DNA of 64,000 nt from Flavobacteriaceae bacterium (GTDB lineage Bacteria > Bacteroidota > Bacteroidia > Flavobacteriales > Flavobacteriaceae): assembly GCA_002694465.1 (NCBI GenBank), contig NZMG01000023.1:1-64000 (forward strand), read 5' to 3'. The position numbers and the translations under genes were made by a program. How positions within the stretch are numbered: the first letter of the stretch is position 1; each line of letters opens with the position of its first letter. This document shows, in pieces, positions 43,850 to 55,234 of this stretch. The notes under the pieces are model-generated. The model was given only the letters and a program-made list of their open reading frames with translations. It was not told where the DNA came from and did not search any database.

Positions 43850-45118
43850 TTAATTTCCTTCCATTTCAGCAAGCTTTGCTTTTGCTGCTTTGTATTTATC
43901 ATCCATACCTAACTGACTGTATAGATTCATTAAAGTTCTAAATACTTCCAAATTATCTGGTGATGATTTTACCGCTGCTTCTAAATAAGGTAGAGCCTCT
44001 TGATACATTTTTTTACGCTGCTCTTTGAGCTCATCATATTTTAAATTATCTGCTCTAGAGGTTCCTAAGCCATTCATTTCTTCAACAAGCTTACCTTCAT
44101 TTTGAAGAATTAATGCTGCCATATTTATTTGAGCATAAGAATAATCTGGCTTCAGCTCAAGGGCTTTTAAATAATACTCTCTAGCTTTATCTAATTGGCC
44201 AATGGATGCAGAGCTAACCCCTAAGTTATAATATAATTCTGGATTGTTAGGATCTGTTTTAATGACCTCCGCCATTATGTTATTATACTTTTGCATGTCA
44301 CCCATTTTATAAGCTAGATCCGCTTCAGAACGCATTAAGTTTGTATCATTAGGATTGGCTTCTCGAGCTTTTTTCATGATCGCTAAAGCCTTTTCATTTT
44401 CTCCTTTATTCATATAAATTAAGGTCACCTTTTGAAGAATATCTCCTTCCACAGAACTTGTCTTGCTTTCAGTTGGATTTGTAAAATCTGCAAATTTTAC
44501 CATATTATCTCTTTCTTCCTTACTGCCAAAAATTACTGGCTTTCCAGTTTTAGGATCGGTTGCAGAGTATTCCATATGAACATTCGTAAACCCTTTAGCC
44601 AACAACTCTTCGTAGTAATTTAAAGCGGTATCGAAGTCACTTCCGTTTACAGAGTTTCCGGCGGCATAATATAGATAAGAAGTGTCTTTTGGACTCACTA
44701 AATATGCTAGTTGTAATTTTTCAGAAGCCGTTAAATAGCTTTTCTTGTTTTGATCTTCAATGGCACTATTCACAAGAGCTACTCTTAAGTTATCCATCCC
44801 TAATGAAAGTCTATCGCTCATATCACCACCTCCATTAAGTTCAGTTGCCTTTTTAAATGCTTCACCAGCTTCCTTCATTTTAGCAAAATTTGCTGTACCC
44901 GCCATGGCTAAGGTAGCCTCACCTAAAATAGTATAATACTGCGCCTTTAAATCATTATCTGCGGCTCCAAGCATAGGTTCTGCTTCACCTAAATAAGTAA
45001 GAGCTTCGGAGTATTTTAAGGAAGAAACAGCTTTATCTGCTTTTTTTATTTCCTTTTTTTGGGCAAAAGTTATTGCAGAGACCAACATTAGCCCTGCCAA
45101 GATTAATTGTTTTTTCAT
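43850..45118 (-). CDS. Exported TPR-repeat protein
   Basis: This protein has about 422 residues, started at the ATG 45118 because a signal peptide ('MKKQLILAGLMLVSAITFAQ') begins there. The ORF-track start would run into gyrA. TPR units are visible across the body, clearest in 'PELYYNLGVSSASIGQLDKAREYYLKALELKPDYSYAQ' and near the C-terminus ('ALPYLEAAVKSSPDNLEVFRTLMNLYSQLGMDDKYKAAKAKL'). It should act as a periplasmic scaffold. It lies 16 bases after gyrA on the same strand and is likely co-transcribed. Confidence 0.9.
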   Translation of the reverse strand: MKKQLILAGLMLVSAITFAQKKEIKKADKAVSSLKYSEALTYLGEAEPMLGAADNDLKAQYYTILGEATLAMAGTANFAKMKEAGEAFKKATELNGGGDMSDRLSLGMDNLRVALVNSAIEDQNKKSYLTASEKLQLAYLVSPKDTSYLYYAAGNSVNGSDFDTALNYYEELLAKGFTNVHMEYSATDPKTGKPVIFGSKEERDNMVKFADFTNPTESKTSSVEGDILQKVTLIYMNKGENEKALAIMKKAREANPNDTNLMRSEADLAYKMGDMQKYNNIMAEVIKTDPNNPELYYNLGVSSASIGQLDKAREYYLKALELKPDYSYAQINMAALILQNEGKLVEEMNGLGTSRADNLKYDELKEQRKKMYQEALPYLEAAVKSSPDNLEVFRTLMNLYSQLGMDDKYKAAKAKLAEMEGN

Positions 45119-45134
45119 TATTAAGAAATTTAAT

Positions 45135-47687
45135 TTATTCGTTGTTTTCGGTTTGTTCATCGGTAGTATCAATAGATGTGCCATTTTCAATATCTAAGGT
45201 TTCATCCTCAATGGCATCGTCATCATCATCTTGCATTACCTTGGCCACAGCTGCGATAGAATCATCTCCTTTGACTTTTATTAAACGCACCCCTTGAGTA
45301 GCACGTCCCATAACTCGTAAATCTTCCACTTCCATTCTAATTGCGATTCCAGATTTATTGATAATCATTAAATCATCGGTATCTGTTACACTTTTAATAG
45401 CTACTAAATTACCTGTTTTTTCGGTAATGGAAATAGTTTTTACACCTTTTCCACCGCGATTTGTAATTCTATATACTGCTTCACCATCCTCTGGGTCATC
45501 AATATAGGTACGCTTTCCATAACCATTTTCTGAAACTACCAACACCGTTTCCTCCTGAGGATTTTCAATAGTAACCATTCCAATAACTTCATCTTTATCA
45601 TGGGCTAGTGTAATTCCACGAACTCCTGAGGCATTTCTACCCATAGGTCTTGTTTTAGCCTCTTCAAAACGAATGGCTTTTCCTGAACGCAGTGCCAACA
45701 TTACTTGGCTGTCACCGGTAGTTAGTTTTGCTTCCAAAAGTTCATCATCCTCACGAATGGTAATGGCATTAATTCCATTGGTTCGAGGCCTAGAATATTG
45801 CTCAAGTGGTGTTTTCTTTACTTGTCCTTTCTTAGTCGCCATAATTACATAATGGCTATTAATATAATCTTCATCTTTAAGATCCTGGGTACATATAAAG
45901 GCTTTTACTTTATCGTCTTGCTCAATATTGATGAGGTTTTGTATTGCTCTTCCTTTTGAAGTTTTACTTCCTTCAGGGATTTCAAATACACGCATCCAGA
46001 AACATTTTCCTTTTTGGGTAAAGAACAACATGTATTGGTGGTTTGTCCCCACAAATAGATGTTCTAGGAAATCTTCATTTCGTGTTGCTGAAGCCTTTTG
46101 TCCAACCCCTCCTCTATTTTGTGTTTTATATTCGGTAAGAGAAGTACGTTTAATATAACCCGCGTGTGAAATAGTTATCACTACTTTTTCATCTGCAATT
46201 AAATCTGTAATACTTACATCACCACCAGCATATTCGATTACTGAACGCCGCTCATCACCAAATTTTTCCTTTATTTCGGCAAGTTCTTCTTTTATAATTT
46301 CCATTCTACGCTCTTTTTTGGCAAGAATGTCTTTATAATCTTCAATAGTTTTCATTAATTCTTCATACTCACTACGAAGCTTATCCTGCTCTAGGCCAGT
46401 TAATTGGCGTAAACGCATTTCTACTATTGCCTTTGCTTGTATTTCTGAAAGTTCAAAAGCATTTATCAATGCCTCTCTAGCTTCATCGGCATTAGCAGAA
46501 GCACGAATCAATCTAATTACTTCGTCTATATTATCTGAAGCAATGATTAACCCTTCAAGAATATGGGCTCTTTCTTCAGCCTTACGGAGTAAATATTCTG
46601 TTCTTCTTGTGACAACTTCATGACGATGCTCTACAAAATAGTGAATCAATTGTTTTAGATTCAACATTTGTGGACGTCCGTTTACAAGAGCAATATTATT
46701 AACACTAAAACTAGACTGAAGCGCTGTATACTTATACAGCATATTAAGAACAATATTAGGAATTGCGTCTCTCTTTAATATATACACAATGCGCATTCCG
46801 TTTCTATCGGACTCATCGCGTATATTCGATATCCCTTCAATTTTTTTATCGTTAACTAAATCGGCAGTTTTCTTAATCATATCTGCCTTATTCACCTGAT
46901 AAGGAATTTCTGTAACAATAATGGCTTCTCTCCCATCCACTTCCTCAAATCCTGCTTTACCACGTAAAACAACTCTTCCACGACCTGTATGAAAAGCTTC
47001 TCGAACCCCTTCGTAACCATAAATGACACCACCTGTTGGAAAGTCTGGTGCTTTCACATGTTGCATTAACCCATCAATATCAATATCATTATCATCTATG
47101 TAAGCAATAGTTCCGTCTATAACTTCCGAAAGGTTGTGAGGAGGCATATTGGTTGCCATCCCTACTGCAATCCCTGATGCACCATTAATTAGTAACCCAG
47201 GAACTTTTGTAGGTAAAACCGTAGGTTCCTGCAACGTATCATCGAAATTGAGTTGGTGGTCTACCGTCTCTTTATCGATATCGGCAAGCATTTCTTCCGA
47301 AATCTTTTGCATTCGTGCCTCGGTATAACGCATGGCCGCAGGGCTATCACCATCAATAGATCCAAAGTTCCCCTGTCCATCGACCAACATATAACGCAAA
47401 CTCCATTCTTGGGCCATACGCACCATGGCATCATACACCGAGGTATCTCCATGCGGGTGGTATTTACCCAAAACTTCTCCTACAATTCTTGCGGATTTTT
47501 TATGTGCGGTATTTGCCCTAACTCCTAATTCATGCATGCCAAAGAGCACTCTTCGGTGAACGGGTTTCATACCGTCTCTAACATCTGGAAGAGCACGTGA
47601 CACAATGACCGACATCGAATAATCGATGTACGCCGATTTCATTTCATCTTCTATATTAATCGGGATTAATTTTTCGCCTTCAGCCAT
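45135..47687 (-). CDS. gyrA: DNA gyrase subunit A
   Basis: GyrA is the DNA-cutting subunit that, with GyrB, introduces negative supercoils. The 850-residue sequence has '[23 protein letters not shown]', the catalytic Tyr121 in '[10 protein letters not shown]' and six C-terminal beta-pinwheel blades. The GyrA-box is seen in '[12 protein letters not shown]'. The C-terminus is acidic ('[16 protein letters not shown]'). At the quinolone region the sequence is '[10 protein letters not shown]': Thr82 and Asp86 occupy the positions of E. coli Ser83 and Asp87. I recall Thr at this site as normal in flavobacteria, so it is not evidence of resistance by itself. Confidence 0.98.
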   Translation of the reverse strand: MAEGEKLIPINIEDEMKSAYIDYSMSVIVSRALPDVRDGMKPVHRRVLFGMHELGVRANTAHKKSARIVGEVLGKYHPHGDTSVYDAMVRMAQEWSLRYMLVDGQGNFGSIDGDSPAAMRYTEARMQKISEEMLADIDKETVDHQLNFDDTLQEPTVLPTKVPGLLINGASGIAVGMATNMPPHNLSEVIDGTIAYIDDNDIDIDGLMQHVKAPDFPTGGVIYGYEGVREAFHTGRGRVVLRGKAGFEEVDGREAIIVTEIPYQVNKADMIKKTADLVNDKKIEGISNIRDESDRNGMRIVYILKRDAIPNIVLNMLYKYTALQSSFSVNNIALVNGRPQMLNLKQLIHYFVEHRHEVVTRRTEYLLRKAEERAHILEGLIIASDNIDEVIRLIRASANADEAREALINAFELSEIQAKAIVEMRLRQLTGLEQDKLRSEYEELMKTIEDYKDILAKKERRMEIIKEELAEIKEKFGDERRSVIEYAGGDVSITDLIADEKVVITISHAGYIKRTSLTEYKTQNRGGVGQKASATRNEDFLEHLFVGTNHQYMLFFTQKGKCFWMRVFEIPEGSKTSKGRAIQNLINIEQDDKVKAFICTQDLKDEDYINSHYVIMATKKGQVKKTPLEQYSRPRTNGINAITIREDDELLEAKLTTGDSQVMLALRSGKAIRFEEAKTRPMGRNASGVRGITLAHDKDEVIGMVTIENPQEETVLVVSENGYGKRTYIDDPEDGEAVYRITNRGGKGVKTISITEKTGNLVAIKSVTDTDDLMIINKSGIAIRMEVEDLRVMGRATQGVRLIKVKGDDSIAAVAKVMQDDDDDAIEDETLDIENGTSIDTTDEQTENNE

Positions 47688-47947
47688 AAGTATTTAACTA
47701 TATTTTTAGAGGATTAAACTAAGTGAGCAATATACAGCATTTTGTAGGTTTAATAAGGTCTTTTGAAGGGTAAAATTCACATTTTTATTAACAAATTTTG
47801 GCTTGCAAACCGTTAATAACTATCGTACTTTAGCCTTTGATATTTACGCAATTTTGTTTCCTTTTACTTATGCTTTATCAATAAGGCACAAATTTTGCCG
47901 TTATCATACTTTATTTTTAATAAATTTATACCGAAGGACCCCAGTTT

Positions 47948-50503
47948 ATGGATGATAATTTTTCGCCAAGAGTAAAAGACGTGATTGCTTATAGCAAGGA
48001 AGAAGCCTTGCGTTTAGGTCATGATTTTATTGGCACAGAACACTTAATGCTTGGACTATTAAGAGACGGTAATGGAAAAGCGGTGACTATATTAAATGCA
48101 CTTGATGTGGATTTAAATCATTTACGCAGAAAAGTAGAAATTCTTAGTCCAGCAAACCCAAATGCAGCCAATACTGCAAATGATAAAAAAAATTTACACC
48201 TAACACGACAAGCAGAACGTGCTTTAAAGACTACTTTTTTAGAAGCAAAGCTATTTCAAAGTAATTCTATTAATACAGCCCATTTGCTATTGTGTATTTT
48301 AAGAAATGAAAATGACCCTACTACAAAATTGCTTCATAAAATGAAAGTAGATTACGATGGGGTAAAAGATCAATTTAAATCTATGATTACAGAAGATAAA
48401 GATTATATAGAACCTACTTCTTCAGAATTCTCAAACGAAGATGATGACAATTCTGCTGCAGATAGTGATAAGGAAAACTTATTTGCCAGTGCTTCGGGTG
48501 CCAAAGGAACAAAGAAATCAAAAACACCTGTTCTAGACAATTTTGGGAGAGATTTAACCTCGCTTGCAGAAGATGGCAAACTTGACCCTGTCGTGGGAAG
48601 AGAAAATGAAATACAACGTGTGTCGCAGATTTTAAGCCGACGAAAGAAAAACAATCCATTGCTTATAGGTGAACCTGGTGTTGGTAAATCGGCTATTGCC
48701 GAAGGATTAGCGCTTAGAATCATTCAGAGAAAAGTATCAAGAATTTTATACGATAAGCGTGTCGTAACTCTTGATCTTGCAAGTTTAGTAGCAGGAACGA
48801 AGTATCGTGGACAGTTTGAAGAACGAATGAAGGCGGTTATGAACGAGCTAGAGAAAAATGATGATATCATTCTATTTATTGATGAAATTCATACCATTGT
48901 GGGTGCTGGAGGAGCTACGGGTTCTCTGGATGCATCTAATATGTTTAAACCTGCTTTAGCAAGAGGGGAAATTCAATGTATTGGAGCCACGACTCTAGAT
49001 GAGTACCGACAATATATTGAAAAAGATGGTGCCTTAGAAAGACGTTTTCAAAAGGTTTTAGTTGAGCCTACTTCGGTAGAGGAAACTATTGAGATTCTTC
49101 AGAATATTAAGGACAAATACGAATCGCATCACAACGTAACCTATACAGATGATGCTTTAATTGCTTGTGTTAAATTAACTAATAGATATATGACCGAGCG
49201 TTTTCTTCCAGACAAAGCTATAGATGCTTTAGATGAAGCGGGTTCTCGTGTACATATTACAAATATCCACGTTCCAGAAAAGATTTTGGAAATTGAAGGA
49301 AAACTTGAGGAAGTTAGAGAACAGAAAAATTCTGTAGTCAAAAAACAAAAATATGAAGAGGCTGCCAAGCTAAGGGATGATGAGAAAAATCTTGAAAAAG
49401 AATTATTGAATGCGCAAGAAGCTTGGGAAACTGAATCAAAGTTACACCGTGAAAAAGTAGACGAAGAAAATGTAGCCGAAGTCGTTTCCATGATGACGGG
49501 TATACCCGTTAATAGAATTGCCCAAACGGAAAGCACAAAGCTTGCTGCCCTCCCCGATCGTATTAAAGGAAAGGTAATTGGTCAAGATGAAGCTGTTTCT
49601 AAAGTTGTAAAAGCCATACAGCGTAACAGAGCGGGATTAAAAGATCCTAACAAGCCAATTGGTTCTTTTATATTTTTAGGTCAAACAGGTGTTGGTAAAA
49701 CCCAACTGGCCAAAGTATTAGCCAGAGAACTTTTTGACAGCGATAATGCTTTGGTGAGAATTGATATGAGTGAATATATGGAAAAATTCGCCGTGTCAAG
49801 ACTTGTAGGAGCACCCCCAGGGTATGTGGGTTATGAGGAGGGCGGACAATTAACCGAAAAGATAAGAAGAAAACCTTATGCAGTCGTGCTTTTGGATGAG
49901 ATAGAAAAAGCACATCCTGACGTTTTCAATATGTTATTACAGGTGCTTGATGATGGATATCTAACTGATAGTTTAGGCAGAAAGATTGACTTCAGAAACA
50001 CCATCATTATCATGACTTCTAATATTGGTGCACGAAAACTTCAAGATTTTGGCCAAGGGGTTGGATTTGGCACTGCCGCTAAAGCAAGTCAGGTAGATTC
50101 TAATGCAAAAAGCGTTATTGAAAATGCGTTAAAGAAAACCTTTGCCCCTGAATTTTTAAATCGTGTTGATGATGTAATGGTATTTAATCCGCTAGAAAGA
50201 GAACATATTCATAAGATAATTGATATTGAACTAAATCAATTATTCAATAGAATTCTTGATCTTGGTTACACTTTAAATCTTACGGATAAAGCAAAAGATT
50301 ATATTGCAAATAAAGGTTTTGACAAAGACTATGGTGCAAGGCCTTTAAAAAGAGCCATACAAAAATACATTGAAGATGCACTTGCCGAAGAAATTATCAA
50401 TGCAACCTTAAAGGAAGGAGATACCATTACCATGGATCTCGATGAGAAAAAGGATGAATTGACCATTAAAATTAAGAAACAGAAAAAAGCTACGGAATCG
50501 TAG
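47948..50503 (+). CDS. clpC: ATP-dependent Clp protease ATPase subunit ClpC
   Basis: This 851-residue AAA+ unfoldase feeds proteins to ClpP. It has a double Clp-N domain (about 1-150) and AAA-1 with Walker A 'GEPGVGKS' near 241-248. A middle UVR-type coiled segment ('[21 protein letters not shown]', about 465-485) distinguishes ClpC from ClpB. AAA-2 has 'GQTGVGKT' near 578-585, and the C-terminal D2-small domain begins around '[22 protein letters not shown]'. It is divergent from gyrA across a 260-base spacer with no other gene. Confidence 0.96.
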   Translation: MDDNFSPRVKDVIAYSKEEALRLGHDFIGTEHLMLGLLRDGNGKAVTILNALDVDLNHLRRKVEILSPANPNAANTANDKKNLHLTRQAERALKTTFLEAKLFQSNSINTAHLLLCILRNENDPTTKLLHKMKVDYDGVKDQFKSMITEDKDYIEPTSSEFSNEDDDNSAADSDKENLFASASGAKGTKKSKTPVLDNFGRDLTSLAEDGKLDPVVGRENEIQRVSQILSRRKKNNPLLIGEPGVGKSAIAEGLALRIIQRKVSRILYDKRVVTLDLASLVAGTKYRGQFEERMKAVMNELEKNDDIILFIDEIHTIVGAGGATGSLDASNMFKPALARGEIQCIGATTLDEYRQYIEKDGALERRFQKVLVEPTSVEETIEILQNIKDKYESHHNVTYTDDALIACVKLTNRYMTERFLPDKAIDALDEAGSRVHITNIHVPEKILEIEGKLEEVREQKNSVVKKQKYEEAAKLRDDEKNLEKELLNAQEAWETESKLHREKVDEENVAEVVSMMTGIPVNRIAQTESTKLAALPDRIKGKVIGQDEAVSKVVKAIQRNRAGLKDPNKPIGSFIFLGQTGVGKTQLAKVLARELFDSDNALVRIDMSEYMEKFAVSRLVGAPPGYVGYEEGGQLTEKIRRKPYAVVLLDEIEKAHPDVFNMLLQVLDDGYLTDSLGRKIDFRNTIIIMTSNIGARKLQDFGQGVGFGTAAKASQVDSNAKSVIENALKKTFAPEFLNRVDDVMVFNPLEREHIHKIIDIELNQLFNRILDLGYTLNLTDKAKDYIANKGFDKDYGARPLKRAIQKYIEDALAEEIINATLKEGDTITMDLDEKKDELTIKIKKQKKATES

Positions 50504-50512
50504 CTTTTTTTT
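50485..50512 (+). terminator. Terminator overlapping the end of clpC
   Basis: aaaagctacg-gaat-cgtagctttt followed by more T. The 10-bp stem includes the last clpC codons and the TAG stop. Confidence 0.9.
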
Positions 50513-50549
50513 TACTTTTTCATATCTTTAGTAGAATACAGTCATAATT

Positions 50550-50918
50550 TTGAAAAAGTTATATAAGCTAAAGTTTGGAGAAGTTCATATACATGACTTC
50601 TATGTTAAAGCAGTAATTGCTGAAGGAGCTATTATTGATAAAAAAAATAGTGACGCTATCATTGAACTTGCCGTAAAGCATTTTCCTAAAGATTCTTTTG
50701 GCTATATTACTCAAAGAATCCATTCTTATTCTGTTGATCCCACTGTTTACAAAGATGTTGCCGAAATTAAGAATCTTGTTGGATTTGCAATTGTTACAGG
50801 TAATAGCAAGCGATTAAAAAATTCAGATTTTGAACGATTTTTTATTAAAAAACCATCAAAAGCTTTTAAAGAATTGGATGAGGCGATACGCTGGGTAAAA
50901 GAGCTTATAGAAAATTAA
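50550..50918 (+). CDS. Small STAS/SpoIIAA-like protein
   Basis: This 122-residue soluble protein has alternating strands and helices ('FGEVHIHDFYVKAVIAEGAIIDKKNSDAIIELAVKHF', 'NLVGFAIVTGNSKRLKNSDFERFF') reminiscent of STAS/SpoIIAA-like domains. I cannot name it. The only in-frame conventional start is TTG at 50550, which overlaps a TAATTTTG string (50545-50552). The start is therefore uncertain, because that string cannot be both promoter and coding start. It lies between the clpC terminator and the convergent hutH. Confidence 0.7.
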   Translation: MKKLYKLKFGEVHIHDFYVKAVIAEGAIIDKKNSDAIIELAVKHFPKDSFGYITQRIHSYSVDPTVYKDVAEIKNLVGFAIVTGNSKRLKNSDFERFFIKKPSKAFKELDEAIRWVKELIEN

Positions 50919-50932
50919 TTTTCGGTTTACAA

Positions 50933-52444
50933 TTATTCAAAAGGCAACTCATTTTCAATAATAAAACTTTTTAAAAAAGATTGTGTCTTTTTTATATCAA
51001 GAGCTAACAATCGATCTTCAGAAACAAAAGGAACTTCTTTGCGATAACTTTCTAGAAATGTTTCAATAAATGAGGAAGATTTTTTTGGTCTTCGAAATTC
51101 TAATGCCTGAGAAGCATTCAATAATTCTATAGAAAGTATGGTTTCCAAATTCTCTAATACTTTATAACATTTCGTAGCTGCGTTAGCTCCCATACTTACA
51201 TGGTCCTCTTGCCCATTAGAAGAAACAATAGAATCCACCGAAGCCGGAGTAGCTAATTGCTTATTCTGACTTACAATACTAGCTGCTGTATATTGTGGAA
51301 TCATAAACCCACTATTGAGACCTGGGTTATCCACTAAGAAAGCTGGCAAATTTCTTAGTCCTGAAATTAATTGGTAGGTTCTTCTTTCAGAAATACTACC
51401 CAATTCCGCCAAGGCGATTGCCAAATAGTCTAAAGCCAATGCTAACGGTTGTCCATGAAAATTTCCGCCAGAAATAATCGTATCTTCTTTTATGAAAATA
51501 TTAGGGTTATCTGTAACCGAATTCATTTCAGTTTTAAAGGTCCTATGCACAAAATGTAGGGTATCTTTACTAGCCCCGTGGACTTGCGGTACACAGCGAA
51601 ACGAATAAGGATCTTGTACTTTTTTATCTTCCGAAGCTGCTATTTCGCTTCCATTTAAAAATTCTAAAATTTGTTCTGCCGTTTTTACTTGCCCACGGTG
51701 TGGTCGCACCATATGAACCAAGGCATTATAAGGGCTCATATTACAATTAAACGCATCAATAGAGATAGCTGCGATTAAATCGGTTAAATAAGATAATTTA
51801 TATCCTTTCAAAAGGCAATAGACCCCATAGGCGCTCATAAACTGAGTACCATTTAATAATGCTAATCCTTCTTTTGCTTGCAACACAATTGGCTCCCACG
51901 TATTTTTTTTAAGGACTTTATCTGCCGCAACAATTTTATCTCCATTATAAACTTCTCCTTTCCCTAAAAGAGGCAAAGAAAGATGTGCCAATGGGGCTAG
52001 GTCTCCAGACGCACCAAGACTTCCTTGTTCAAAAATTACAGGCAACACATCATGATTGTAAAAATCTATTAAACGTGTTACGGTTTCCAATTGCACACCA
52101 CTATACCCATAACTTAACGATTGAATCTTAAGTAAAAGCATCACTCTTACAATATCTTTAGGGACCAATTGCCCTGTACCACATGCATGCGACATGACAA
52201 GATTTTCTTGAAGCTTCGAAAGGTTTTCCGGAGATATTTTAACATCACAAAGCGAACCAAAACCAGTATTTATTCCATAAATCGGTGTATCGTTTTGTCT
52301 AATCTTTTTTTGAAGATATTCGTGCGATTTTTTAATGTTTAGAATAGCTTCTTCAGATAAATCGAGTTTTTTATTGGTATCTAAAATATCCTTAATAGTA
52401 GCAAGGGTAAGTAAGTCTGAACTTATATAATGGATTGTTTCCAT
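50933..52444 (-). CDS. hutH: Histidine ammonia-lyase
   Basis: HutH removes ammonia from histidine to give urocanate. The 503-residue protein is started at ATG 52444 ('METIHYISSDLLTL'); the ORF-track start adds 34 residues of upstream sequence. The MIO cofactor forms from Ala-Ser-Gly at 145-147 in 'GSLGASGDLAPLAHLSLPLLG'. Conserved 'YGINTGFGSLCD' near 56-67 carries the catalytic Tyr, and 'VQDPYSFRCVPQVHGA' is also conserved. The other hut genes are not nearby. It is divergent from the thioredoxin lipoprotein gene. Confidence 0.95.
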   Translation of the reverse strand: METIHYISSDLLTLATIKDILDTNKKLDLSEEAILNIKKSHEYLQKKIRQNDTPIYGINTGFGSLCDVKISPENLSKLQENLVMSHACGTGQLVPKDIVRVMLLLKIQSLSYGYSGVQLETVTRLIDFYNHDVLPVIFEQGSLGASGDLAPLAHLSLPLLGKGEVYNGDKIVAADKVLKKNTWEPIVLQAKEGLALLNGTQFMSAYGVYCLLKGYKLSYLTDLIAAISIDAFNCNMSPYNALVHMVRPHRGQVKTAEQILEFLNGSEIAASEDKKVQDPYSFRCVPQVHGASKDTLHFVHRTFKTEMNSVTDNPNIFIKEDTIISGGNFHGQPLALALDYLAIALAELGSISERRTYQLISGLRNLPAFLVDNPGLNSGFMIPQYTAASIVSQNKQLATPASVDSIVSSNGQEDHVSMGANAATKCYKVLENLETILSIELLNASQALEFRRPKKSSSFIETFLESYRKEVPFVSEDRLLALDIKKTQSFLKSFIIENELPFE

Positions 52445-52461
52445 AAAAAAAGGTTGTTCCG

Positions 52462-52469
52462 CAAAAGTA
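52462..52469 (-). promoter_or_regulatory. -7 promoter element of hutH
   Basis: The minus strand reads TACTTTTG, a match to TAnnTTTG, 17 bases upstream of the hutH ATG at 52444. It supports that start. Confidence 0.5.
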
Positions 52470-52548
52470 CAATTTAATGTGAAGGTTTTTATAAAATTTG
52501 ACTTTGCATTAAACAAAAAACTATTTTCGCAGTGTAAATCAAACAACT

Positions 52549-53553
52549 ATGAAATATTCAATTTTAATTCTAGCTTCCATTTTATTAATTTCTTGCAATC
52601 AACCCATTGAAATGGATTACGTAAGTTTCTCAGGAAAAATTACAAAAAAGAATAGTGATTCTATAAAAATTAGAAGTGATGAATATTCAAAAACAATTCC
52701 TGTAAAAGAAGATGGGACTTTTAGTGATACGTTAAAACTAAAACCTGGGCTTTATTCGTTTAATGATGGTGTGGAAGGAACCCGTATGTTTTTGAAAAAC
52801 GGTTATGATATTACGTTAACACTTGACACCGAAATGTTTGATGAAACTATAAAATATGAAGGAATTGGAGCCGAGAACAATAACTTTTTGGCTGAAAAAT
52901 CCTTATTGGAAGAGAAACTTTTTGACATTGATGTAGACGATTACAACCAAGAAACATTAGATATGAAACTAGCTTCAATTGAAAGTGAATTATCTCAATT
53001 TGTCGATTCAAAACAAAACTTAGATACTATGGTTGTGAATAGTTCCAGAAAAAGCATTCAAGCTAGTATTAAGTCATATAAAGGATATTTAAGCGAGTTA
53101 ATTGCACTAAGAGAAAACCTACCCGCAGGGACCCCCTCTCCTACCTTTGAAGGTTATGAAAATCACGCTGGAGGCACAACAAGTCTAGTAGACTTAAAAG
53201 GAAAATATGTATATGTAGATGTGTGGGCTACTTGGTGCGGCCCATGTAAAGTTGAAATTCCGCATCTAAAAGAAGTAGAAAAAGAATTTCACGATAAAAA
53301 TATTGTTTTTGTAAGTATCTCTATCGATAAAGCAAAAGACCATGAGAAGTGGGTTGCTATGGTAAGTGAAAAAAAATTAAGCGGAATACAATTATTTGCA
53401 GACAACGATTGGAATTCCAAATTTGTAAAAGACTATTACATAAATGGTATTCCACGATTTATACTTATAGATCCTAACGGAAACATTGTAACACCAGATG
53501 CTCCAAGACCTTCAAATCCCAAGCTTAAGGAAATGCTTAATGGATTATTATAG
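52549..53553 (+). CDS. TlpA-like thiol-disulfide lipoprotein
   Basis: This 334-residue lipoprotein (lipobox 'LLISC', Cys16) sits in the envelope. Residues about 25-120 form a DUF4369-like beta domain common in Bacteroidota thioredoxin lipoproteins. A helical linker leads to a TlpA/AhpC-type thioredoxin domain (about 195-334) with the redox motif 'WATWCGPCKVEIP' (C230, C233) and 'GIPRFILIDPNG' carrying the cis-Pro. It probably reduces or exchanges disulfides of envelope proteins. No cytochrome-maturation genes are beside it. Confidence 0.92.
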   Translation: MKYSILILASILLISCNQPIEMDYVSFSGKITKKNSDSIKIRSDEYSKTIPVKEDGTFSDTLKLKPGLYSFNDGVEGTRMFLKNGYDITLTLDTEMFDETIKYEGIGAENNNFLAEKSLLEEKLFDIDVDDYNQETLDMKLASIESELSQFVDSKQNLDTMVVNSSRKSIQASIKSYKGYLSELIALRENLPAGTPSPTFEGYENHAGGTTSLVDLKGKYVYVDVWATWCGPCKVEIPHLKEVEKEFHDKNIVFVSISIDKAKDHEKWVAMVSEKKLSGIQLFADNDWNSKFVKDYYINGIPRFILIDPNGNIVTPDAPRPSNPKLKEMLNGLL

Positions 53554-53581
53554 ATTTTTAAAATCCCCAGATATTAGGCTT

Positions 53582-55132
53582 TTACACCTCCTCCTCTGGT
53601 TCCCCTTGGGGCATTTCATCTTTTTGAAATAACATTAATAAAGCACTTCCTATATGTTCGATGATATCGCTGGCGATTAAGGCTTCAAAGCCTTTTTCCT
53701 GAGAAACCAAATTCCCAGCACTTCCATGTAAATAAACCCCAAAGACTGCTGCAAGTAACGGGTCATAGCCTTGAGACAATAACCCCGCAATCATTCCACT
53801 TAAAACATCGCCACTACCAGCCGTTGCCATACCAGGGTTTCCAGTGGTATTTATATAAAGATTGTCGCCATTTACCACAATCGTGTGAGCTCCTTTTAAC
53901 ACGATAACCACCTCAAACTTTTTTGAAAAATCTTTGGTTTTTTCGAGTTTATCGAAATCATTTTTCCATTCGCCCAAAAGTCTTTTTAGCTCTCCTTCGT
54001 GGGGAGTTAAAATACTTTGTTTCGGGAGCACTTTCAGTAAAGTTTCATCATTTGCAAGGCAGTTAATAGCATCGGCATCGATAACAAATGATGTTCCCTG
54101 TTTTTCAGAAAACAAATCCTTTAGAGCTTTACAACTCTCCGTATGCTGCCCCATTCCCATTCCTGCTACAATAGTTGTAGGCATAAAATCAAGAATAACT
54201 TTTGAAATATGAAATTCCGAAGAATCGGTCATAGTCATAACTTCCGGAACTGAAATTTGCAGAATATCATTCCCACATTTTGGAACAAATGCAGTAACTA
54301 ACCCTGCTCCTACTCTCAATGCCGCTTTTGAAGTTAATGAAACTGCACCCATTTTTCCTTTACTTCCACCCACAACCAATGTATGACCGTAGACCCCTTT
54401 ATGGGCAAATTTTTCTCGTTGTTTATAGAATTGTCGCGCTTGAGGTTTGTAAATAAGTTGTGCTAAAGGTTTTTCATTATAAAGATGTTCCGGGTCCAAC
54501 CCAATGTCAAGAACTTCAAAATAGGGTACAAACACCCCAGTTTCGGGTAAAAAAAACGACAACTTAGGCGCTTGAAAGGTTAGCGTATGGTTAGCTTTAA
54601 CTACAGCATCCGCCACTAATAAGGGTTCATTAGCCGAAATACCACTTGGGACATCTACAGATAATCGAAAGGCTTTTTGAGCATTTAAATACTGGATCAA
54701 CGCCTTTACCCACCCTTCAGGCGCACGATTTAAACCTATTCCAAACAAACAATCCACGATAATATCATCTGGATGAATTTCTGGAAAATCTTCTTCAGAT
54801 TTCATTAAAACCGGCCACTTTTTTGTGACACTTTTTACTCTATCATAATTGATTAAGAAACATTTCGATCGTTTGTCTGTAAAATTTGCGACATAGATAT
54901 TAACGTTATAACCGCTCTCAATAAGCAATCTTCCCAATGCCAATCCATCTCCACCGTTGTTTCCAATACCACAAAATATATGAATGGGAACCTGAGCTCC
55001 TTGCATACGCTGATGTAGCCAATTAAATATTTGGGTTGCTGCTCGCTCCATTAAATCCACAGAGGAAATTCCTTGCCTTTCACAAGTAATCTCGTCGGCA
55101 TTATAAAGCTGCTTTGAAGAAAATATTTTCAT
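53582..55132 (-). CDS. nnr: Bifunctional NAD(P)H-hydrate repair enzyme Nnr
   Basis: This enzyme repairs damaged NAD(P)HX. The N-terminal epimerase (NnrE, about 1-220) has 'IFCGIGNNGGDGLALGRLL' and the C-terminal ADP-dependent dehydratase (NnrD, about 235-500) has 'HTLVVGGSKGKMGAVSLTSKAAL' and the nucleotide-binding 'GNPGMATAGSGDVLSGMIAGLL'. I start it at ATG 55132 ('MKIFSSKQLYNADEIT'), giving about 516 residues, close to the family norm; the ORF-track start adds 14 residues. It is divergent from gcvT. Confidence 0.95.
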   Translation of the reverse strand: MKIFSSKQLYNADEITCERQGISSVDLMERAATQIFNWLHQRMQGAQVPIHIFCGIGNNGGDGLALGRLLIESGYNVNIYVANFTDKRSKCFLINYDRVKSVTKKWPVLMKSEEDFPEIHPDDIIVDCLFGIGLNRAPEGWVKALIQYLNAQKAFRLSVDVPSGISANEPLLVADAVVKANHTLTFQAPKLSFFLPETGVFVPYFEVLDIGLDPEHLYNEKPLAQLIYKPQARQFYKQREKFAHKGVYGHTLVVGGSKGKMGAVSLTSKAALRVGAGLVTAFVPKCGNDILQISVPEVMTMTDSSEFHISKVILDFMPTTIVAGMGMGQHTESCKALKDLFSEKQGTSFVIDADAINCLANDETLLKVLPKQSILTPHEGELKRLLGEWKNDFDKLEKTKDFSKKFEVVIVLKGAHTIVVNGDNLYINTTGNPGMATAGSGDVLSGMIAGLLSQGYDPLLAAVFGVYLHGSAGNLVSQEKGFEALIASDIIEHIGSALLMLFQKDEMPQGEPEEEV

Positions 55133-55210
55133 TCGCTCATTTTTTATGCAAGTTACTACCCTTGTTGAAAACAATCAAACAATTTGCACGTTCCCTTTTT
55201 GAAGATTAAT

Positions 55211-55218
55211 TACATTTG
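55211..55218 (+). promoter_or_regulatory. -7 promoter element of gcvT
   Basis: TACATTTG matches TAnnTTTG and lies 16 bases before the ATG at 55235, which supports that start over the upstream ATG at 55184. Confidence 0.55.
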
Positions 55219-55234
55219 CCAAAATTTTAGACAG

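Noticed and set aside
45135-47687. Quinolone-resistance substitution in GyrA (Thr82)
   Set aside because: Thr at this position is, to my knowledge, usual in flavobacteria, so it does not by itself indicate acquired resistance.
55133-55234. Glycine riboswitch upstream of gcvT
   Set aside because: The spacer is only about 100 bases, AT-rich, has a promoter box 16 bases before the ATG and no riboswitch-like stems.
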